Shown here: one piece after another, positions 1-8,747 of the stretch
Position numbering within the stretch: position 1 is the stretch's first letter
Layout of the letters: every line of letters starts with the position of its first letter
Assembly: GCA_900543975.1 (NCBI GenBank)
Contig: UQTI01000002.1
Location: forward strand, 1 to 64,000
Origin: an uncultured Prevotella sp.
GTDB taxonomy: Bacteria; Bacteroidota; Bacteroidia; Bacteroidales; Bacteroidaceae
Length of the DNA stretch: 64,000 bases
Direction: 5' to 3'
Program-made: the position numbers and the translations under genes
The notes under the pieces: model-generated
Seen by the model: the letters and a program-made list of their open reading frames with translations, nothing else
The model's database searches: none
Told to the model about the DNA's origin: nothing

Positions 1-54
1 TTATTTATTATTTATTATTTATTATTTATTATTTATTATTTATTATTTATTATT
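1..54. repeat. Heptanucleotide tandem repeat at window edge
   Basis: The first 54 bases are an uninterrupted tandem repeat of the 7-mer TTATTTA, about 7.5 copies, possibly continuing beyond the window. It lies just downstream of the leftward TSCPD gene. A perfect A/T heptamer run is prone to slippage and could vary in copy number between strains. No function is evident. Confidence 0.9.
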
Positions 55-68
55 TGTTTCCTTACCCT

Positions 69-323
69 TTATCTCCCGATCGCTTCCTTAAGCGCGGTGG
101 CGAGCTGGTCAGGACAGCTTGTGCCTTTCGAGCCACACTCAATGCCCTTGAGTCGGGCAATCACGTCTTCTGCCTTCTGGCCTTTGATCAATGAGCTGAT
201 GCCTTGCAGGTTGCCGTGGCAGCCGCCGGCAAAAGCAACGTTGCCGATGGTGTTGTCGTCGTTAAGTTCTATGTCTATCAGGCGGCTGCATGTGCCTTTG
301 GTGGTGTAGGTGAAATGTTTCAT
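69..323 (-). CDS. TSCPD domain protein (TIGR03905 type)
   Basis: An 84-residue protein carrying the TSCPD signature near its C-terminus (GSKGTSCPDQLATAL) and an N-terminal CSRLIDIEL segment, the layout of the short stand-alone TSCPD family. Related domains occur at the C-terminus of some B12-dependent ribonucleotide reductases, where they are thought to bind metal or nucleotide; the role of the stand-alone form is not established. The frame stays open upstream to 407, but that part overlaps an imperfect terminator hairpin and reads as low-quality sequence (a run of phenylalanines), so the ATG at 323 is preferred. It lies downstream of yebC on the same strand. Confidence 0.8.
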   Translation of the reverse strand: MKHFTYTTKGTCSRLIDIELNDDNTIGNVAFAGGCHGNLQGISSLIKGQKAEDVIARLKGIECGSKGTSCPDQLATALKEAIGR

Positions 324-357
324 AATGTTGTGTGTATAAAAAATGGGTTCAACGGAA

Positions 358-430
358 AAAGGCCCGCCATGACATGAACGCTTGCCAAAGAAAAAGAACA
401 TTGGCATGTGTCATGATATGGAGGGCCTTT
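358..430 (-). terminator. Long imperfect inverted repeat after yebC
   Basis: Outer arms AAAGGCCC (358-365) and GGGCCTTT (423-430) enclose further nested pairings, including TGCCAA (383-388) with TTGGCA (401-406). Read leftward the stem is followed by a T-run, as expected of an intrinsic terminator for yebC. Confidence 0.65.
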
Positions 431-477
431 CGTCTTATAGATGTTGTCTTGTTGCCTGTTTGTGAACGGGGAGAGCC

Positions 478-1218
478 TTACTCGGCCTCTTCCTCGGGCT
501 TCATGTTGGTGTAGACGTTCTGCACGTCGTCAAAGTCTTCAAGACGCTCTACCATCTTGTCGATGGTGGCACGGTCGTCGCCGCTCAGGTCCTTCAGGTC
601 GTTGGGCACATAGGTGAACTCGCCGCCGATGTCCTCGAAGCCTTGCTCCTCAAGGAACTTCTGGATCTGTGCATACTGCTTCACGTCGTCGCCGTAGATG
701 GTGATGGTGCCTTCCTCGTCGTCGATGTCATACTCGTCCTCAACGCTGAAGTCGATAAGCTCCAGGATAAGGTCGTCCATGTCGATGCCGTCTTTCTTCT
801 TGAAGGTGAACACACACTTGTGGTCGAAGAGGTAAGACAGAGAGCCTGTTGTGCCCAGGGTGCCGCTAAACTTGTTGAACACCGAGCGCACGTCGCCTAC
901 GGTGCGGGTGGTGTTGTCGGTGAGGGTGTCGACGAAGATGGCGATGCCGTGGGGGCCGTAGCCCTCGTATGTCACTTCTTTATATTCGCTCTGGTCCTTG
1001 CCCATGGCGTTCTTGATGGCACGCTCGATGTTGTCTTTCGGCATGTTCTCGCGCTTGCATGTGGCTATTACTGAACGCAGAGAGGGGTTGTTCTCAGGCT
1101 CTGGACCACCTGCTTTCACGGCGATGGCGATCTGTTTTCCTAAACGAGTGAAAGTTTTGGCCATGTGTCCCCAACGTTTCAGCTTGGTGGCCTTACGATA
1201 CTCAAATGCTCTTCCCAT
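478..1218 (-). CDS. yebC: YebC/PmpR-family protein
   Basis: A 246-residue protein with the usual length and start of the family (MGRAFEYRKATKLKRW, then MAKTFTRLGKQI) and the conserved block IERAIKNAMG. The core YEGYGPHGIAIFVDTLTDN is diagnostic. YebC proteins were long annotated as transcription regulators; recent work on some members links them to ribosome function at difficult peptide sequences, and which role applies here cannot be read from sequence. The tail is acidic (MKPEEEAE). It sits 85 bp downstream of pheT on the same strand and may be co-transcribed with it. Confidence 0.95.
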   Translation of the reverse strand: MGRAFEYRKATKLKRWGHMAKTFTRLGKQIAIAVKAGGPEPENNPSLRSVIATCKRENMPKDNIERAIKNAMGKDQSEYKEVTYEGYGPHGIAIFVDTLTDNTTRTVGDVRSVFNKFSGTLGTTGSLSYLFDHKCVFTFKKKDGIDMDDLILELIDFSVEDEYDIDDEEGTITIYGDDVKQYAQIQKFLEEQGFEDIGGEFTYVPNDLKDLSGDDRATIDKMVERLEDFDDVQNVYTNMKPEEEAE

Positions 1219-1303
1219 AATGGTTCTTTGTTTTTTTTATTTTTTTTGTTTTTGTTGTGTTTTTTGTTTCTGTCGTCTTGTTATGCTTTCACATAAAAGC
1301 CCT

Positions 1304-3769
1304 TTATCTCAGCTCTGCTCCGAGCTGTTTCTTGAGGTTTGCGATGAGCTTGGTCATCATTGCGTCGATCTGCTTGTCGTTGAGGGTCTTGGTCTCGTCT
1401 TGCAGAATGAAGTTGACGGCGTAGCTCTTCTTGCCCTCGGGCAGGTTCTTGCCTTCGTACACGTCGAAGAGCTCCACGTTCTTCAGGAGCTTCTTCTCTG
1501 TTTGCTTTGCAATGGTGGCGATGGCCTCAAACTCTACGCTCTTGTCGACGAGCAGGGCGAGGTCGCGGCTCACGGCAGGATATTTGCTTATCTCGTGGAA
1601 CAGCACCTCTTTGCCGCGCACGGCTTTGGTCACGGCGTTCCAATGGATGTCGGCGTAGAACACGTCGGTGGCGATGTCGGCCTGCTTGAGCAGCTGCTTG
1701 CTCACGATGCCCATTTCTGCCATTACCTTTCCGCCGCGGTTCTTGACGGTTATGCCTTTGCTGAAGATGTTGTTGTCGCTATGTTCCGACACGATGGTGC
1801 CGGGCACGACGCCGAGGCGTGCAAAGATGTTCTCTACATGGGCCTTGAGCTGGTAGAACGACGACTGCTCGTCGGGGTGTGCCCATGAGCCTTCGGTGCT
1901 CTTGCCGCAGATCCACAAGCCGAGGTGCATCTCTTCGGTGTAGGCCTTGATGGGGTCTTCGTCGTTCTTCTTCTCGGGAGAGAAGTGGTAGCAGTTGCCA
2001 AACTCGAAGAAGCGTATGTTGGCGTTCTTGCGGTTCACGTTGCGGCAGATGCTCTCCAGTCCGCCGAAGAGGAGGGTCTGGCGCATCACGCCCAGGTCGG
2101 AGCTCAGCGGGTTCATGAGCTTCACGGTGTTCTCCTCGGCATATTTGTTGAGGCCCTGCTGATAGTAGGATGTCTTGGTGAGCGAGTTGTTCATGATCTC
2201 GCTGAAGCCGCATCCGACGAGCTGCTCGCCGATGATGTTCTGAAGATGATATTTGTGGTCTTCGTCGCCAAGGATGGTGAGTGAGCTCTTGAGCTGTGTG
2301 GGAATCTCCACGTTGTTGTAGCCGTAGATGCGGAGAATGTCTTCTACCACGTCGCAGGGGCGCTGCACGTCTACACGATAGGCGGGAACCGTGAGCTTGA
2401 GTCCGTTCTCGTCTTCATGCTCTATCTTCATGTCGAGGCTGGTCACGATGCTCTTGATGGTGTCGTGGCCGATGTGCTTGCCTATGAGGGTGTCGACATA
2501 GCTGTAGGAGAGGTCAACGTCGAAAGAGGGCAGGGGTGCTGGATAGACGTCCTTGATCTGCATGCTCACCTTTCCGCCTGCAAGCTCTTTGCACAGGATG
2601 GCGGCCTGCTTCAGGGCGTAGATGGTGCCGTTGGGGTCGATGCCGCGCTCGAAGCGGTAGCTTGCGTCGGTGCTCAGGCCGTGGCGGCGTGCGCTCTTGC
2701 GGATCCAGGTGGGGTGGAAATAGGCGCTCTCAAGCACAACGTTCTTTGTGGTGTCGTAGGTGCCGCTGCCCTTGCCTCCGAAGATGCCTGCTATGCACAT
2801 GGGGTCTTCGGCGTTGCAGATGCTCAGGTCGTGCTCGCCAAGGGTGTGCTCCTCGCCGTCGAGGGTCACAAACTTGGTGCCTTCGGGCTGTGTGCGGACC
2901 ACGATCTTGTGGCCTTTCACCATGTCGGCGTCGAAGCAATGCATGGGCTGGCCGTAGGCCATCATTATGTAGTTGGTGATGTCGACAATGTTGTTGATGG
3001 GGCGCAGACCGATGATGTTGAGCTTGTTCTGCAGCCACTCGGGGCTTTCCTTCACCTCGCAGCCTGTAATGCTCAGGCAGGCGTAGCGTTTGCAGGCGTC
3101 TGTGTTCTCTATCTCCACGTCGATGGGCAGCTCCTCGTTGTCAACGGCAAAGGCTGAGCAGTCGGGGCGGTGAAGGCTTGTCTTGTGGCCGTTCTGCACG
3201 AGCCATGCGTAGAGGTCGCGTGCCACACCCCAATGGCTGAGAGCGTCGGCGCGGTTGGCCGTGATGTCGATCTCAATGACCCAGTCGCTCTCCAGGTGGT
3301 AATAGTCGGCTGCGGGCTGTCCCACGGGGGCGTCGTCGGGGAGCACAATGATGCCGTCGTGGCTGGTGCCCACGCCAATCTCGTCTTCGGCGCAGATCAT
3401 GCCGAGGCTCTCGACGCCGCGCAGTTTCGATTTCTTGATGACAAACTCCTTGTCGCCGTCATAGAGCACGCAGCCCAGGTCGGCCACGATGACCTTCTGT
3501 CCTGCTGCCACGTTGGGTGCTCCACAGACGATCTGCTGAGGTTCGCCCTTGCCAAGGTCTACTGTTGTGACGTGCAAGTGGTCGCTGTTGGGATGCATCT
3601 CACAGGTAAGCACCTTGCCTACATACAATCCCTTCAGACCGCCTTTCACGGTCTGTACTTCTTCCAATGCGTCTACTTCGAGACCGCATGAGGTCAGCGC
3701 ATCGGCTGTCTGCTGCGGCGTGAGGTCGAAATCGACGTATTCTTTAAGCCATTTATAAGAAATGTTCAT
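1304..3769 (-). CDS. pheT: Phenylalanine--tRNA ligase beta subunit
   Basis: An 821-residue beta chain of the alpha2-beta2 enzyme that charges tRNA-Phe. Domains in order: an N-terminal start MNISYKWLKEYVDF, an EMAP-type tRNA-binding domain at about 40-150 (VLTCEMHPNSDHLHV), the B3/4 editing region, a B5 domain, the catalytic-like core (FRFERGIDPNGT-like segment) and a C-terminal FDX-ACB anticodon-binding domain (about 725-821). Full length for the Bacteroidota family. The alpha subunit gene pheS is not in the window. A consensus promoter lies about 75 bp upstream (3845-3875) and diverges from the methyltransferase promoter. Confidence 0.97.
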   Translation of the reverse strand: MNISYKWLKEYVDFDLTPQQTADALTSCGLEVDALEEVQTVKGGLKGLYVGKVLTCEMHPNSDHLHVTTVDLGKGEPQQIVCGAPNVAAGQKVIVADLGCVLYDGDKEFVIKKSKLRGVESLGMICAEDEIGVGTSHDGIIVLPDDAPVGQPAADYYHLESDWVIEIDITANRADALSHWGVARDLYAWLVQNGHKTSLHRPDCSAFAVDNEELPIDVEIENTDACKRYACLSITGCEVKESPEWLQNKLNIIGLRPINNIVDITNYIMMAYGQPMHCFDADMVKGHKIVVRTQPEGTKFVTLDGEEHTLGEHDLSICNAEDPMCIAGIFGGKGSGTYDTTKNVVLESAYFHPTWIRKSARRHGLSTDASYRFERGIDPNGTIYALKQAAILCKELAGGKVSMQIKDVYPAPLPSFDVDLSYSYVDTLIGKHIGHDTIKSIVTSLDMKIEHEDENGLKLTVPAYRVDVQRPCDVVEDILRIYGYNNVEIPTQLKSSLTILGDEDHKYHLQNIIGEQLVGCGFSEIMNNSLTKTSYYQQGLNKYAEENTVKLMNPLSSDLGVMRQTLLFGGLESICRNVNRKNANIRFFEFGNCYHFSPEKKNDEDPIKAYTEEMHLGLWICGKSTEGSWAHPDEQSSFYQLKAHVENIFARLGVVPGTIVSEHSDNNIFSKGITVKNRGGKVMAEMGIVSKQLLKQADIATDVFYADIHWNAVTKAVRGKEVLFHEISKYPAVSRDLALLVDKSVEFEAIATIAKQTEKKLLKNVELFDVYEGKNLPEGKKSYAVNFILQDETKTLNDKQIDAMMTKLIANLKKQLGAELR

Positions 3770-3844
3770 TATATAATGATTTTTATTGTTCCCGTTTTTT
3801 GACGGCGATTGACATAATCGGCCGTAAGCACTTTAAATGCGCCG

Positions 3845-3875
3845 CAAAGTTAATAAAAATCATCCATTTAAGCAA
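3845..3875 (-). promoter_or_regulatory. Promoter of pheT
   Basis: On the minus strand TTG (3875-3873) is followed after exactly 20 bp by TAACTTTG (3852-3845), a full match to the Bacteroidota -33/-7 consensus. The predicted transcript starts near 3839, giving a leader of about 70 nt. Confidence 0.8.
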
Positions 3876-3979
3876 AAAAATAGTTGCTTAATTGGATATG
3901 CTTCGGCGATTGCGTTTGCTGTGAATGTAACAATTTGAGAGAAAAGGAACAGAAAAGGAACAGAAAAGGGTCTTTTCGC

Positions 3980-4010
3980 TTGTAAATGTCGACGGTTAAG
4001 CCTAACTTTG
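3980..4010 (+). promoter_or_regulatory. Promoter of the methyltransferase gene
   Basis: TTG (3980-3982), a 20-bp spacer and TAACTTTG (4003-4010) match the Bacteroidota promoter consensus. The start point falls near 4016, so the in-frame ATG at 3986 would lie upstream of the transcript. This decides the ATG at 4043 as the translation start. Confidence 0.8.
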
Positions 4011-4042
4011 CAGCTGTTACAAAGACAAAGAGAACAGAAATT

Positions 4043-4774
4043 ATGAAGAAAAATGCAATTTTAGATATTAAGCGTGACCCCATGGGTGCAGCCATTCTCG
4101 ACTGCCAGCGCACGGGCAAGGCCTCGACGCTGCGCGTGATGTCGTCGATGTTTGAAGACGACGAGATGCCTGTGGCTCACCTCTTTCGCTCTTTTGACCA
4201 GATGCCACGTCTGGAGCAGAAGGCTCTTGAGACGGCGCGTGGACGGGTGCTCGATATCGGGGCGGGGGCTGGATGCCATGCTCTGGCTCTGCAAGAACGT
4301 GGTGTCGAGGTCAAGGCCATCGACATCTCGCCGCTCAGCTGCCAGGCCATGAGGGAGCGCGGCATAAAGGAGGTGGAGTGTGTGAACCTGTTTGACCCGC
4401 AGCTGCAAGGACGCTATGACACGTTGCTGCTGCTCATGAACGGTACGGGCGTGGCGGGGAAGCTGGAACGTCTGCCGGCGCTGCTGAACCGTTTGAAGGA
4501 GCTGCTTGCTGACGGTGGACAGATTCTTGTCGACTCGTCTGACCTGAGATATGTCTATGAGAACGAGGACGGCTCTTTGGATATTGACCTTGACGCGCCT
4601 TATTATGGCGAGGTCGACTATCAGATGGAATATAAGAACATCGTGGGCGAGCCGTTCGACTGGCTTTATACAGACCCCGTGTTGCTTGCCTCTGCGGGTA
4701 AGCAATGTGGGTTGAGATGTGAGATCTTGGAGGAGGGCGAACATTATGACTATCTTGCAAGGCTGACGCGCTAA
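4043..4774 (+). CDS. Class I SAM-dependent methyltransferase
   Basis: A 243-residue protein with the SAM-binding motif I VLDIGAGAGCHALAL at about residues 68-82 and an acidic motif II (VKAIDISPLS). The rest of the fold looks complete (LLLLMNGTGVAG for motif IV, GGQILVDSSD for post-I). A downstream YQMEYKNIVGEPFDWLYTD segment is not a signature I recognise, so the substrate is unknown. The promoter at 3980-4010 fixes the start at ATG 4043 and excludes a longer form. It stands alone, divergent from pheT. Confidence 0.85.
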   Translation: MKKNAILDIKRDPMGAAILDCQRTGKASTLRVMSSMFEDDEMPVAHLFRSFDQMPRLEQKALETARGRVLDIGAGAGCHALALQERGVEVKAIDISPLSCQAMRERGIKEVECVNLFDPQLQGRYDTLLLLMNGTGVAGKLERLPALLNRLKELLADGGQILVDSSDLRYVYENEDGSLDIDLDAPYYGEVDYQMEYKNIVGEPFDWLYTDPVLLASAGKQCGLRCEILEEGEHYDYLARLTR

Positions 4775-5174
4775 ACCTTTCTGTGCGAGGCTTGTCGCTT
4801 CACCTTGCTTGACAGAAAGAAGGGCTGTGAAAAACGAGGCCGCCTTTAAAAGGGTGGTTTATAAAAACGAGGCATGTAAAGAGGAGTTCTTATAACGAGG
4901 AGTTCTTATAACGAGTAGGTTTATAACGAGGAGATCTTATAAACAAAAAAAGAGGTTGGTGCAGGATGCTACCAACCTCATGCGCGATTTCGTAAAAAAA
5001 ACTTCGAAATCTAAAAACTGCCTCAAAGATACGCGTATTTGCTGACACTTGCAAATTTTTTAAGGGTTAATTTCTGTTTTTAACATTTTACCCGCCTTTC
5101 CCGCTCTCTTTTCTTCTTTTCAGAATGTCAAAAGACCGTAACACCTTTTTTATAAAATTTAAATGATTATACGC
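4775..5174. other. Intergenic stretch with repeats and hairpins
   Basis: No gene seen. The stretch holds degenerate tandem repeats (4865-4940), a perfect 9-bp hairpin GAGGTTGGT/ACCAACCTC (4952-4979) and a second 7-bp stem GATTTCG/CGAAATC (4986-5011). The first hairpin has an A-run on its left, so a terminator would face left, yet no leftward gene ends here; its role is unclear. The remainder is A/T-rich sequence before the promoter at 5175. Confidence 0.6.
4865..4940. repeat. Degenerate ~16-bp tandem repeats
   Basis: Five successive units resemble AACGAGGAGTTCTTAT; those at 4894-4909 and 4925-4940 are nearly identical and the others are diverged or shortened (13-16 bp). They lie between the methyltransferase and the secreted-protein gene. 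No protein product or known motif. Confidence 0.7.
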
Positions 5175-5205
5175 TTGCTTTTCTCGTTTATAATGTATAA
5201 CTTTG
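5175..5205 (+). promoter_or_regulatory. Promoter of the secreted-protein gene
   Basis: TTG (5175-5177), a 20-bp spacer and TAACTTTG (5198-5205), a full consensus match. The expected transcript begins near 5211, about 40 nt upstream of the ATG at 5249. Confidence 0.8.
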
Positions 5206-5248
5206 CAAAAGGAATCTAAATTAATCACTTAAATAAAAATTATTGCTT

Positions 5249-6472
5249 ATGAACAAAATTTTACGTTTTTCGATGATGGCTGTGTTGGCGCTCGTTGCCA
5301 ATATCGGCTTCGCACAGACCACAATCTTGTGGCAAGAGGATTTTAGCTCGTATAAGGCTGACGATGTTCCTAAGGGCGGCGCTTACAACTATGCTTGCGA
5401 AGTTGAAGGAACACAGGTGTATGCACAAAATCTTGCTGGCGGTGATGCTCCTGAGCTTCTTGTCAAGAAAAAGGGCTCTTTTTCTGCTACTGTTGCTCTC
5501 AACGGCGTTTCAGGACAACTGACATTGACCTATAAGGCAAATAAGAAGTTTGTTAAAGCTACTGTAGAAAATGCCACAGCTGGAGATCTCGTTATAGTAG
5601 GAACCGATGTAACTCTTCCCATTACCGTTGCTGCTGGAACAGCAAGCATAACCATTAAAATTGCTAATACAAGTACTTCTTCCAATGCCCGTCTTGACAA
5701 CATCAAGTTGTTCCAGGGTGTAGGAAAAAAGGCTCCAGGTCTGTCTTGGGGTACTGCTTCAAGAACTGTAACAATTGGTGCTGAGGATAACCTGTTCCCA
5801 AAATTGACCAATTCGTACAACCTTGCTGTCAAGTATTCTTCTGACGATCCCGATGTTGCTGCCATTGACGCCGCCACAGGCGAGATTACTCTTGGAATTC
5901 CGGGCAAGACCAATATCACAGCCGAGTTTAAGGGTAACGATGAGTATGAGGCTGCAAAGGTGACATACGAGCTCACAGTTAAGGCTGCTTCTACTGTAAA
6001 CATCAAGAACACTCCCGAGACTGCTTACACCGTGGCCAAGGCTCTTGAGCTGATTAATGCAGGTGAAGGTCTTGACGCTAAGGTGTATGTGAAGGGTCAG
6101 ATTACAAGCATCAAGGAGGTTAGTGCATCGTTTGGTAACGCCACCTATGACATCTCTGATGATGCTACAGCAGCAAATAAGCTCACCGTATTCCGTGGCT
6201 ATTTCTATGACAATAAGCATTTTACAAGCAATGATCAGATCAAGGTTGGCGACGTAGTGGTGGTTTATGGCAAGCTTGTTAACTATAACAACAAGACTCC
6301 TCAGGTTACTTCCAGCTCAATTTACTCTCTCAACGGCGTAGTTTCTGGTGTTGACAACATTACCGTTGACAAGAACGTTGACGCTCCTGCTTACAACGTT
6401 GCCGGACAGCGCGTGAACGATGCCTACAAGGGCATTGTTGTGAAGAACGGCAAGAAGTATCTGAACAAGTAA
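5249..6472 (+). CDS. Secreted protein with Ig-like and OB-fold-like regions
   Basis: A 407-residue protein with a clear signal peptide (about residues 1-22, ending GFAQ). After it come a first beta-rich region (about 25-160), a bacterial Ig-like segment (about 165-245, ending AKVTYELTVKAAS) and a region typical of the OB-fold nucleic-acid-binding-like domain of secreted Bacteroidales proteins (about 255-365, including KVGDVVVVYGKLVNY). The C-terminus ends YNVAGQRVNDAYKGIVVKN and KYLNK, the short tail repeatedly found on exported Prevotella proteins, possibly a sorting or anchoring signal. The ATG at 5249 is chosen over an upstream TTG. Codon use is more A/T-rich than the neighbours. Function unknown; an extracellular or surface location is inferred. 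Confidence 0.8.
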   Translation: MNKILRFSMMAVLALVANIGFAQTTILWQEDFSSYKADDVPKGGAYNYACEVEGTQVYAQNLAGGDAPELLVKKKGSFSATVALNGVSGQLTLTYKANKKFVKATVENATAGDLVIVGTDVTLPITVAAGTASITIKIANTSTSSNARLDNIKLFQGVGKKAPGLSWGTASRTVTIGAEDNLFPKLTNSYNLAVKYSSDDPDVAAIDAATGEITLGIPGKTNITAEFKGNDEYEAAKVTYELTVKAASTVNIKNTPETAYTVAKALELINAGEGLDAKVYVKGQITSIKEVSASFGNATYDISDDATAANKLTVFRGYFYDNKHFTSNDQIKVGDVVVVYGKLVNYNNKTPQVTSSSIYSLNGVVSGVDNITVDKNVDAPAYNVAGQRVNDAYKGIVVKNGKKYLNK

Positions 6473-6521
6473 TTGTGACGGAAAAGCTGTTCTGACAGAA
6501 CGACAATTTTGAAATTTATAT

Positions 6522-6568
6522 AAAAGGGTTGGTTGCCTGTGCTGATAGCGCGTGCACCCAACCCTTTT
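6522..6568. terminator. Bidirectional terminator
   Basis: Arms AAAAGGGTTGG (6522-6532) and CCAACCCTTTT (6558-6568) pair perfectly and end in A/T runs on both sides. It lies between the convergent secreted-protein and fructose-bisphosphatase genes and can serve both. Confidence 0.85.
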
Positions 6569-6588
6569 AAAATTTGTCACCCTCTCTC

Positions 6589-8727
6589 TTATCTTCCGCC
6601 GTTCTCGCTTATTATGCCGTGTCTGAAAGCGTAGAGCAGACGTTGCAGCTCCACGATCTGGCGTTTCAGCTCAGAGCCTATGTCGGTGTCGGCAACGAGC
6701 ATGCGCCTGTGCGACATCTCAATGATGTAAGTGGTGCTTCGGATGTCGAGACCTTTCTGTATGGCGTCGGCTGCACTTGTGAACGGCTCGTGCTGAACAA
6801 GCTGGAAGCCGCGGCTGTGATAGACAAGGGTGTAGCCGGCAATGCCCGTCTCCTTGTGGTAGGCCGACGAGAAGCCGCCGTCGATCACCATAAGCTTGCC
6901 GTTGGCCTTTATCGGGTTCTCGCCGTTAGACACATGAACAGGCACATGCCCGTTGATGATGTGGCGGTTGGGGCCTGTCACGCCGAAGGCATCGAGAATG
7001 GAGTCGACAATCGATTCGTTGTCGCGCAGCTTGAAGTAGTTGCCTTTATGTTCCTTGTGCGTGGCCTTGTCTTCTATGAAATAGCGTTCGAAGGTCGCCA
7101 TCTTCGACTTGTCAAACAGCGGGCTGTCGGGGCCGCACCACAGGTAAAGAAAATAGTCGGTGGCATATTGTCGCTCCTCTGCCTCCGAATCGTCCTGGAA
7201 GGCGGCGCGTATGAGCATGCCGATGTTGTAGAGCAGGTTGCGGCCTTTGTAGCTCTTGCCCGGCATGATCTCAACCTCTTTCAGCGTGCCGTCGTCGTTA
7301 AGCGGTATGGAGGCGTGGAACAGCAGGTTGTTGTTGCAGATGTTGAACATGCAGCCGTGTTGCAGGAGCAGGCGTATGTGGCGGTGCAGCTTCTCGCTCA
7401 CACGGAACGAGTGGTGGAGCTTGTCCATAAGCTCCTGCTCCTCAGGGGTAAGAGTGTAGGGGCTTTGTGGGCTCACGGTTGGGAAATGGTTGCTTCGTAA
7501 GGGGTGCTCCACGCCGTCGAGCACGATGGTGCCCTTCTCATAGTTGATGTTGTTGAAGAGCATGCGGTCCTCCATGTGCCATTCGGGATGCTTCTGCCAC
7601 AACAGTCCTTCCTCTTTAAACTGCAAGATGGCTATGGCCTTGTGCATGAGGGCTATGAGGCGCTGCGTCTTCTGGTCCACGCGTGAGCTGTCTTGCACCT
7701 TGGGCAAGAACTCATCGCACGGGTCGTCGCCATAGGTCTCCATGGCGAAGGTGGCGAGCGGCACGAGGTTTATGCCGTAGCCGTCTTCGAGCGTTGTGAG
7801 GTTGGCGTAGCGCAACGACAGGCGAATGACGTTGCAGATGCAAGCCTTGTTGCCTGCCAACGCTCCCATCCACAGCACGTCGTGGTTGCCCCATTGAATG
7901 TCCCAACGGTGGTAACGGGCAAGGGTGTCCATGATGATGTGGGCTCCCTGGCCACGGTCGTAGATGTCGCCGAGGATGTGGAGCTGGTCAATGGAGAGCT
8001 GCTGTATGACGTTGCAGATCGCTATAATGAAATCGTCAGCCCGTCCGGTAGAGATAATGGTGTCGATGATGCCGTTGACGTAGGCTGCCTTGTTGGCATC
8101 GTCGGTGGTCTCGTGAAGCAGCTCCTGTATGATGTAGCTGAAATCGACGGGTAGCGCCTTGCGCACCTTCGAGCGTGTGTATTTGCTCGACACCAGTCGG
8201 CAGACGGCCACAAGATAGTGGATGGTGATGTGGTACCAGTCGTTGATGTCGGGTTCCGATGCCTTGACCAGCTCCAGCTTCTCGTCGGGATAATAGATGA
8301 GTGTGCACAGCTCGCGTTGTTCCGATTCGCGCAGCGTGTTGCCGAAGAGGTCGTTGACCTTACGTCTGATGTTGCCCGATGCGTTCTTGAGCACATGACG
8401 GAACGCCTCGTGCTCGCCATGAACGTCGGCAAGAAAATGCTCGGTGCCTTTGGGCAGGTTGAGAATGGCCTGAAGGTTGATGATCTCCGTGCTTGCTGCC
8501 GCTACCGTGGGGAACGACTGTGACAGCAGACGCAGATACTTTACATCGTTCTTTTCTTCCATGTCAATAGGTGTTTTGTCGTTAAACATGTTTTCTGTCG
8601 TTTGGGGTGACGCGGGATCTCCGTCGGCGATGCTGACCATTGGTGCCCGTGTGCTTAGGTCGTTTATCTGTTCTTTCGTGTTTCTTGTGTTATCGGTTGT
8701 TGAGTTGTTGCTGTGTTTTATAAACAT
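6589..8727 (-). CDS. fbp: Fructose-1,6-bisphosphatase, class III
   Basis: Dephosphorylates fructose 1,6-bisphosphate in gluconeogenesis. The metallophosphatase motifs appear in order: LADVHGEHEAF, GDIYDRG, IQWGNHD and INGHVPVHV, as in the large Firmicutes/Bacteroidota enzyme. At 712 residues it is longer than usual. The first 55 residues are polar and low-complexity, and homologues as I remember them begin near MEEKNDVKYLRLLSQ, so the true start may be ATG 8562. The long form starts 20 bp after the upstream gene ends and no promoter is visible between the two candidate starts, so it is kept here. It is the last gene of a leftward run from lysA. Confidence 0.93.
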   Translation of the reverse strand: MFIKHSNNSTTDNTRNTKEQINDLSTRAPMVSIADGDPASPQTTENMFNDKTPIDMEEKNDVKYLRLLSQSFPTVAAASTEIINLQAILNLPKGTEHFLADVHGEHEAFRHVLKNASGNIRRKVNDLFGNTLRESEQRELCTLIYYPDEKLELVKASEPDINDWYHITIHYLVAVCRLVSSKYTRSKVRKALPVDFSYIIQELLHETTDDANKAAYVNGIIDTIISTGRADDFIIAICNVIQQLSIDQLHILGDIYDRGQGAHIIMDTLARYHRWDIQWGNHDVLWMGALAGNKACICNVIRLSLRYANLTTLEDGYGINLVPLATFAMETYGDDPCDEFLPKVQDSSRVDQKTQRLIALMHKAIAILQFKEEGLLWQKHPEWHMEDRMLFNNINYEKGTIVLDGVEHPLRSNHFPTVSPQSPYTLTPEEQELMDKLHHSFRVSEKLHRHIRLLLQHGCMFNICNNNLLFHASIPLNDDGTLKEVEIMPGKSYKGRNLLYNIGMLIRAAFQDDSEAEERQYATDYFLYLWCGPDSPLFDKSKMATFERYFIEDKATHKEHKGNYFKLRDNESIVDSILDAFGVTGPNRHIINGHVPVHVSNGENPIKANGKLMVIDGGFSSAYHKETGIAGYTLVYHSRGFQLVQHEPFTSAADAIQKGLDIRSTTYIIEMSHRRMLVADTDIGSELKRQIVELQRLLYAFRHGIISENGGR

Positions 8728-8747
8728 CCGTTTCTTATTAAAGTCGG

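Noticed and set aside
3986..4042. Upstream start for the methyltransferase
   Set aside because: It lies within the promoter; transcription begins after it.
4952..5011. Hairpins read as a riboswitch for the secreted-protein gene
   Set aside because: They lie upstream of the consensus promoter at 5175, outside the transcript, and match no riboswitch core I know.
6574..7500. Long rightward open frame of 308 codons opposite fbp
   Set aside because: It lies wholly antisense to the well-supported fructose-bisphosphatase; composition is Val/Ala/His-rich shadow sequence with no motif.
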